Shown here: piece after piece, positions 59,897-64,000 of the stretch | Numbering within the stretch: position 1 is the first letter of the stretch | Layout of the letters: every line of letters begins with the position of its first letter | Assembly: GCF_965638725.1 (NCBI RefSeq) | Contig: NC_134960.1 | Location: 1,986,501 to 2,050,500 of the forward strand | DNA length: 64,000 nt | Reading direction: 5' to 3' | Origin: Aptenodytes patagonicus | Lineage: Eukaryota > Chordata > Aves > Sphenisciformes > Spheniscidae | Notes under the pieces: model-generated | What the model was told of the DNA's origin: nothing | What the model saw: only the letters and a program-made list of their open reading frames with translations | Databases searched by the model: none | Position numbers and translations under genes: made by a program

Positions 59897-62800
59897 AAAT
59901 TTTTGTTTTGCCAAGATGCTGAGCATTGCTCTTCACAATGCCCTCGCTGGTCTCGGGGTTTATGAATAGCTCTTAAAAATGGGTCCAAAAGCTTTCAAGA
60001 AAGGCATCACTTCAGGCAACATAACCTTTAGTTAGCCCTAAAGGAGAGAACCTCAGCTTTTGAGTCGTCTTGCCTCTGTAATGTCGAGTGGCTTTCATTT
60101 TTATTTGGCATGTCTTGGTGGTGACTCCATATCTGGTTTCTTCAGTGATGTTTTTGCCTGCCTGGAGTGCAGCTGGGAGGGATATGAATAAAGGCTTGAG
60201 TGTCTGGGAAAATTCTTGGCATTCTTAGGAGAGCGGTTTAAAGGGGGGCTGGGAATTGTGTTTTTTTTAGTGTGAGGTTTTTACTGGGGGAGACTGCAGT
60301 GTGGGCTGGGAGCTTGTTGTGAGCGTGAAGCAACTGGAGGTGACTGGCTGAAATGGTGTCGTCTACGTGGAGGGATGGCTCAGACGTGGCTGTGCTCTGG
60401 TGTGCTGCGTGTTGGAAAAGAGAAGGAAGTGAAGGCCACTGGGGCTTTGCCCTGCCATTGCTGGAGGCAAGAGCAGTGTTAGGCATCGCAGTGTTACAGT
60501 TGGCAGTTCTTCAGGGCTGCCACAGCAGGGAAAACACTGTTGCCCTCCCTGCACTGTCATAGAGAAGGCAGAGTGGCTCACACCATCTGAGATGTCCTGT
60601 TTGACCAGCCACGTACCACCACCAGAGTGGACCGGAGTGAGAGGCGGCAGAGAAGCTGAAGCACAGCAAGTTGCTGTTGTAAGACAAGTGGTAAATCAGC
60701 ATAAACCCCACATCTAAAATTACCTCTGTAGGGTTTGGGGTTTTTTTCTTCCTTTCTTCTTCCCCCAGCCTGTTATTAAGTGCTCCACAATGGGGATCTG
60801 GAATTTTGAGCACATGCTTAAGATTAACTGAAAACCTTCAGAGTTGCGTATGTGCTTGCACTTTGCAAATCTGCTTGAGATTAGGTGGCATTTAGGTGCG
60901 ACAATTTTAGCCTAAGAGGTACTGAGATCTCCACTGGCCAGCCCCAGCTGAAAGTGTGCTTCCTTTCATCTCCAGTGCCAAAGGCACCCATGAGGTCACG
61001 CTTACTGCGCCTAAGCCCTCTGTCAAGACTTACTATGCTCAGCATCCTCTGACTGTTAGACAACCTCAAATCTGGTCTCATTACCTCTCTTGGGCCATCT
61101 TTTTCTGCTTAGTAGACTGCAAAGTGCAAGCTCATTCGTTGATGCTGTAATACATCTAATAGTCCTTAGCCTGGGAGCACAAGAAAGATAATATTTTGAT
61201 GCGTGATAGTGTCTATTTTGAATGTTCTTAGCACCACAGAGGTGCTTTTCAAATGCCAGGTGTGGTGTTGCTGTTACTACCCCTCAGCTGCCGAGCTTGG
61301 CAAAAGAAATGTTTTCTTCATGGAAACCTGAGTCTGTACTTGCTTCTGTTTCTTTGCAAATGTCAAGTGGCATTTGTTGAGCCAGTATTCAGAGATAGGG
61401 TCGGATCTCCTGAGAGAGGTGATCTGCCAGATTTTTCTGCATTGATCCAGAAACTGGGCCAAGCCCCAGGGAGTGCCTGCTTGGACAAAGAAGCTGAATT
61501 TGGCTTTTGACACTGTTTGCCCAAAAGTCTCTAGGCAAGTACTCAACTGCTCCATGACTGAGTTTACTTGTGAAATGACAATAAAACTACCAGTGCCTCT
61601 GTAAGGAATCTTGCAGGGACGGGTGTTTGGGGGAGGCCCCCTCAGCATCATACAGTTGTGGGGTTGGGGTAGGGACCCTGCGTGTGATGGATCCTGAAGC
61701 AGACCTCTCTGTTCCATGGGTTTGTGGGCAGTTCGACTTGCCCTGCCCGGTTTGAGAGGGGCCAGGCAATGCTGGCAGCTGGCAGCGTGGCTGCTCGGAG
61801 TGCCAGCATGCATGAGCCTGTACGTGGGACCAGCTTGCACCGCTTGGATTTAATAAACAGCCAGATCTCATTCAGTCCTTCCTCTGCTCAGTTGCAAATG
61901 AAACTCCCTGCATCAGGACCAAATAATTTCCTGATTCCATGCGTTTCCATTCAGGAGACAAGGGAATAGCATCCTACAAACCCCACTGGTATATGTATTA
62001 ATCTCTGTTGCACGCACTGTTGTGGTGGTGGATTATGCACGGGGAATCAAGAAGGTGAAGTCATTGCTCTGTGACTAACAGCAGTCCGCAGCTGTGCCGG
62101 GTGCCGAGCCGGCCCCTGCAGAGCAACGACCGCTCCATCCCGCCATGGGAGCGCTGCCAAAGGTGCTGCAGTCGTGCGGAGCGGGGCCCGCGGGAGCTTT
62201 CCCTGCTCTTCCTCTTGCTGGTCTGAGTCATGCTGATCGGGGAGCTGCAATCTGTCTGCTAGCACTGTTTTATCTTTCTGTCTTGATTTGATTGTAAATT
62301 GGAAGGGAGAGGATCTGTCTGTGCTTTGCACTTTGCAGGGTGCCTGGCACGCTGATCCATGACTCCACGTCTACGTGCGCTACTGCAGTGCGAAACGATG
62401 CGCCCGTGGGTATATCCAGTGCTGTAGAGCTACTGCAGGGCATTGGTGTGAAGGTAACAGACTGTACCCAGGTTGGAGGGGGACCCATGCGGCAAAGTCC
62501 TGGAGGATTTGGTATTATTTAAGGTCAGGATGTCATCCAGGATTGAGGAATTTATAAACAAGTGTGCCTCAGTAGTGGGAATTGAAGCACTATGGAAAAG
62601 CGCTGTGCAGATGTTGTGTTGTTGCCTCTTGCTATTTTATAAGTGTGTGTGTAAAACGTAAATGGAAAAAGCCCGGGAAGAGAGGGACCTGAAATACCGC
62701 TGCCTGTGAGCTCTTGGAACAAGAAAGCTCTTAACTGAGTGGGGCCGTGCCTCTCCCCTGCGTGTGGCATTGGTGTTTGGGGAGCTGCAGCCTGGCCACA

Positions 62801-63090
62801 GCCCAGGGAGACTCTGGGTCGGAGGTGCCGGAGGGAGCGTTTGGGAGCAGCAGATACCTTTGGGTTGAAAGTCATTGCTCAAGTGTAAGCCTTTTCATTT
62901 AGCAGAAAGAAGAAAGGACTGAGTTTCCCCTCCTTTTTTCCCTTGAAGGCCTTCGCTGCTTTGCCTTGGAAAATGTCAGCTGTTCATCTTTCTTGTTCGT
63001 GTTTTGTTGAGCCGTAGAAATGGGAAAAGGCACCTTAGATACAGAAAAGTGCTGTGTTATCCCTCAGGGTATAAAACCAGGAGTTTCACT

Positions 63091-63133
63091 CAAGTCATGG
63101 TTTAGCTGATAAACAGCTAAACCGTGTGACTTG
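63091..63133 (+). other. 43-nt intronic hairpin
   Basis: An outer stem of 7 bp (CAAGTCA with TGACTTG) and an inner stem of 10 bp (GGTTTAGCTG with CAGCTAAACC) are separated by a small internal loop and closed by a 5-nt loop, ATAAA. All pairs are Watson-Crick. It is shorter than usual pre-miRNAs. Confidence 0.7.
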
Positions 63134-63245
63134 GTTTTTGCTCTTGGTTCTACAGGACATATTCACAAGTTGCTTGTATGCTGATGAGTCTGCTGTAGCA
63201 GAGCCCAAGATTTACATTACAAGTCCCATCATGCCAAGTTCTTTA

Positions 63246-63296
63246 AAAAAAAAAAAATTTTAAAAAATCACCATTTAAAAAAAAAATCACCATTTA
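63246..63296. repeat. A-rich low complexity with duplicated AAAATCACCATTTA
   Basis: Poly-A, TTTTAAAAAA and two copies of AAAATCACCATTTA separated by A. A simple local slippage duplication. Confidence 0.7.
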
Positions 63297-64000
63297 TGAT
63301 TGTGGCATTCAATTACACTTTTGGTTACCCATATGCTTTCACCTGCTTCATTCAGGAAAACAAAACTCTGAGGGTTGTCTCAAGCAGAAAACACAAGCAT
63401 ACGTCACCAAAGAGCATTTCTTGATGAGATTAATTGAAAGATGATACTTCTCAGTATCTTTTCTCTTTTTTTCTTAACCAACTGATGTCAACTGGTCTTT
63501 TATATCCAAGTTCCAGTCGGTTCATACTGCTCCTAATGTGAAAGCCAGGAGAACAGGGGCAGCACGTCTAAAAACAGTGAGCTGCTCCGCTCTACACCAG
63601 GAGCCCCAGCCAGGAAAACTATGCAGCTGAGGGGCAGCTGAATGTGGAGCTGATCTTCTTGCTGCTGACATCCCCCATGGGTTGCGCAGGCAGTGATAAA
63701 GCCACTTTTCCTGGGAGAAGTTGCTGAAAAATGTAATGACACAAAGTGAAACTGATGCTAATTTGGAGGTGAAGCATGAAGAGACTGGAATAAGAGAAAC
63801 TGTGATCAGTTTTTTATTTTTTAAAGGATCGTAGTCACACTGGTTGATGCTGTAGCCTGTGCCACTTTTCCTCACAGGTTTCTTTAATCCCTATGTCTAC
63901 TAGGAAGAGCCTAATTAATATGTGAATACTGTGTTGACCCCCTTTTAGGGATCTGGATTTGGTCTCTCTCTGTTTCTCTGCCTTTCTTGTCTCACTTGCA

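Larger units (their letters stand above)
51180..64000 (+). other. SEPTIN8 intron 1 (continues past the window)
   Basis: Opens with GTGAGC inside the CpG island, then becomes ordinary AT-rich intronic DNA. It contains homopolymer and G/C-rich tracts, a 43-nt hairpin at 63091-63133, and a small ATG-initiated open frame at 53894-54094 with a lysine/glutamate-rich helix-like sequence but no known family. No septin exon and no recognised transposon was found. Confidence 0.75.

Noticed and set aside
1-64000. tRNA, rRNA, CRISPR arrays, bacterial operons or intact transposons
   Set aside because: Looked for but not seen; the window is an ordinary vertebrate gene neighbourhood, and nothing suggests a novel multi-gene system.

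Overview
This window looks like bird genomic DNA. Genes are sparse, split by introns with GT/AG boundaries, and separated by kilobases of AT-rich non-coding sequence. Two CpG-rich promoters are present. A truncated CR1 LINE (the dominant avian retroposon) lies at about 15523-15680 in reverse orientation. The species cannot be named from the sequence alone.

Three protein genes can be supported. (1) SHROOM1, plus strand, coding exons from 17347 to 29609, poly(A) signal at 29934. I assembled its exons by splice sites and phase: a 2.8 kb first coding exon, a 71-nt exon, a 582-nt exon, a 148-nt exon and two exons for the C-terminal ASD2 domain. An optional 24-nt microexon may also exist. The product is about 1368 residues. 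(2) SOWAHA (ANKRD43), minus strand, a single intronless exon at 41030-42352 with a likely long AT-rich 3' UTR down to about 39230 and a CpG-island promoter. (3) SEPTIN8, plus strand, of which only the CpG-island promoter, 5' UTR and first coding exon (51150-51179, ten residues) are present. The remainder of the window, 51180-64000, appears to be its first intron.

The order and orientation (SHROOM1 and SOWAHA convergent, SOWAHA and SEPTIN8 divergent) matches what I know of human 5q31.1, read in the opposite direction. Positions 1 to about 6 kb are 5' flank, presumably toward GDF9, which is not seen. A candidate 5' UTR exon and promoter for SHROOM1 lies near 6100-6191. The rest up to 17241 would be its first intron.

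SHROOM1 is an actin- and Rho-kinase-linked scaffold, SOWAHA an ankyrin protein of unclear function, and SEPTIN8 a filament-forming GTPase. They are neighbours by conserved synteny and are not known to form a pathway. I found no mobile defence system, CRISPR array, tRNA or rRNA. The most notable observations are a 30-residue module duplicated inside SHROOM1 at about 89% nucleotide identity, short SHROOM1 exons and a tandem acceptor that ORF searching would miss, a leader with several upstream start codons, a perfect 38-bp tandem duplication, and a strong 43-nt hairpin in SEPTIN8 intron 1.
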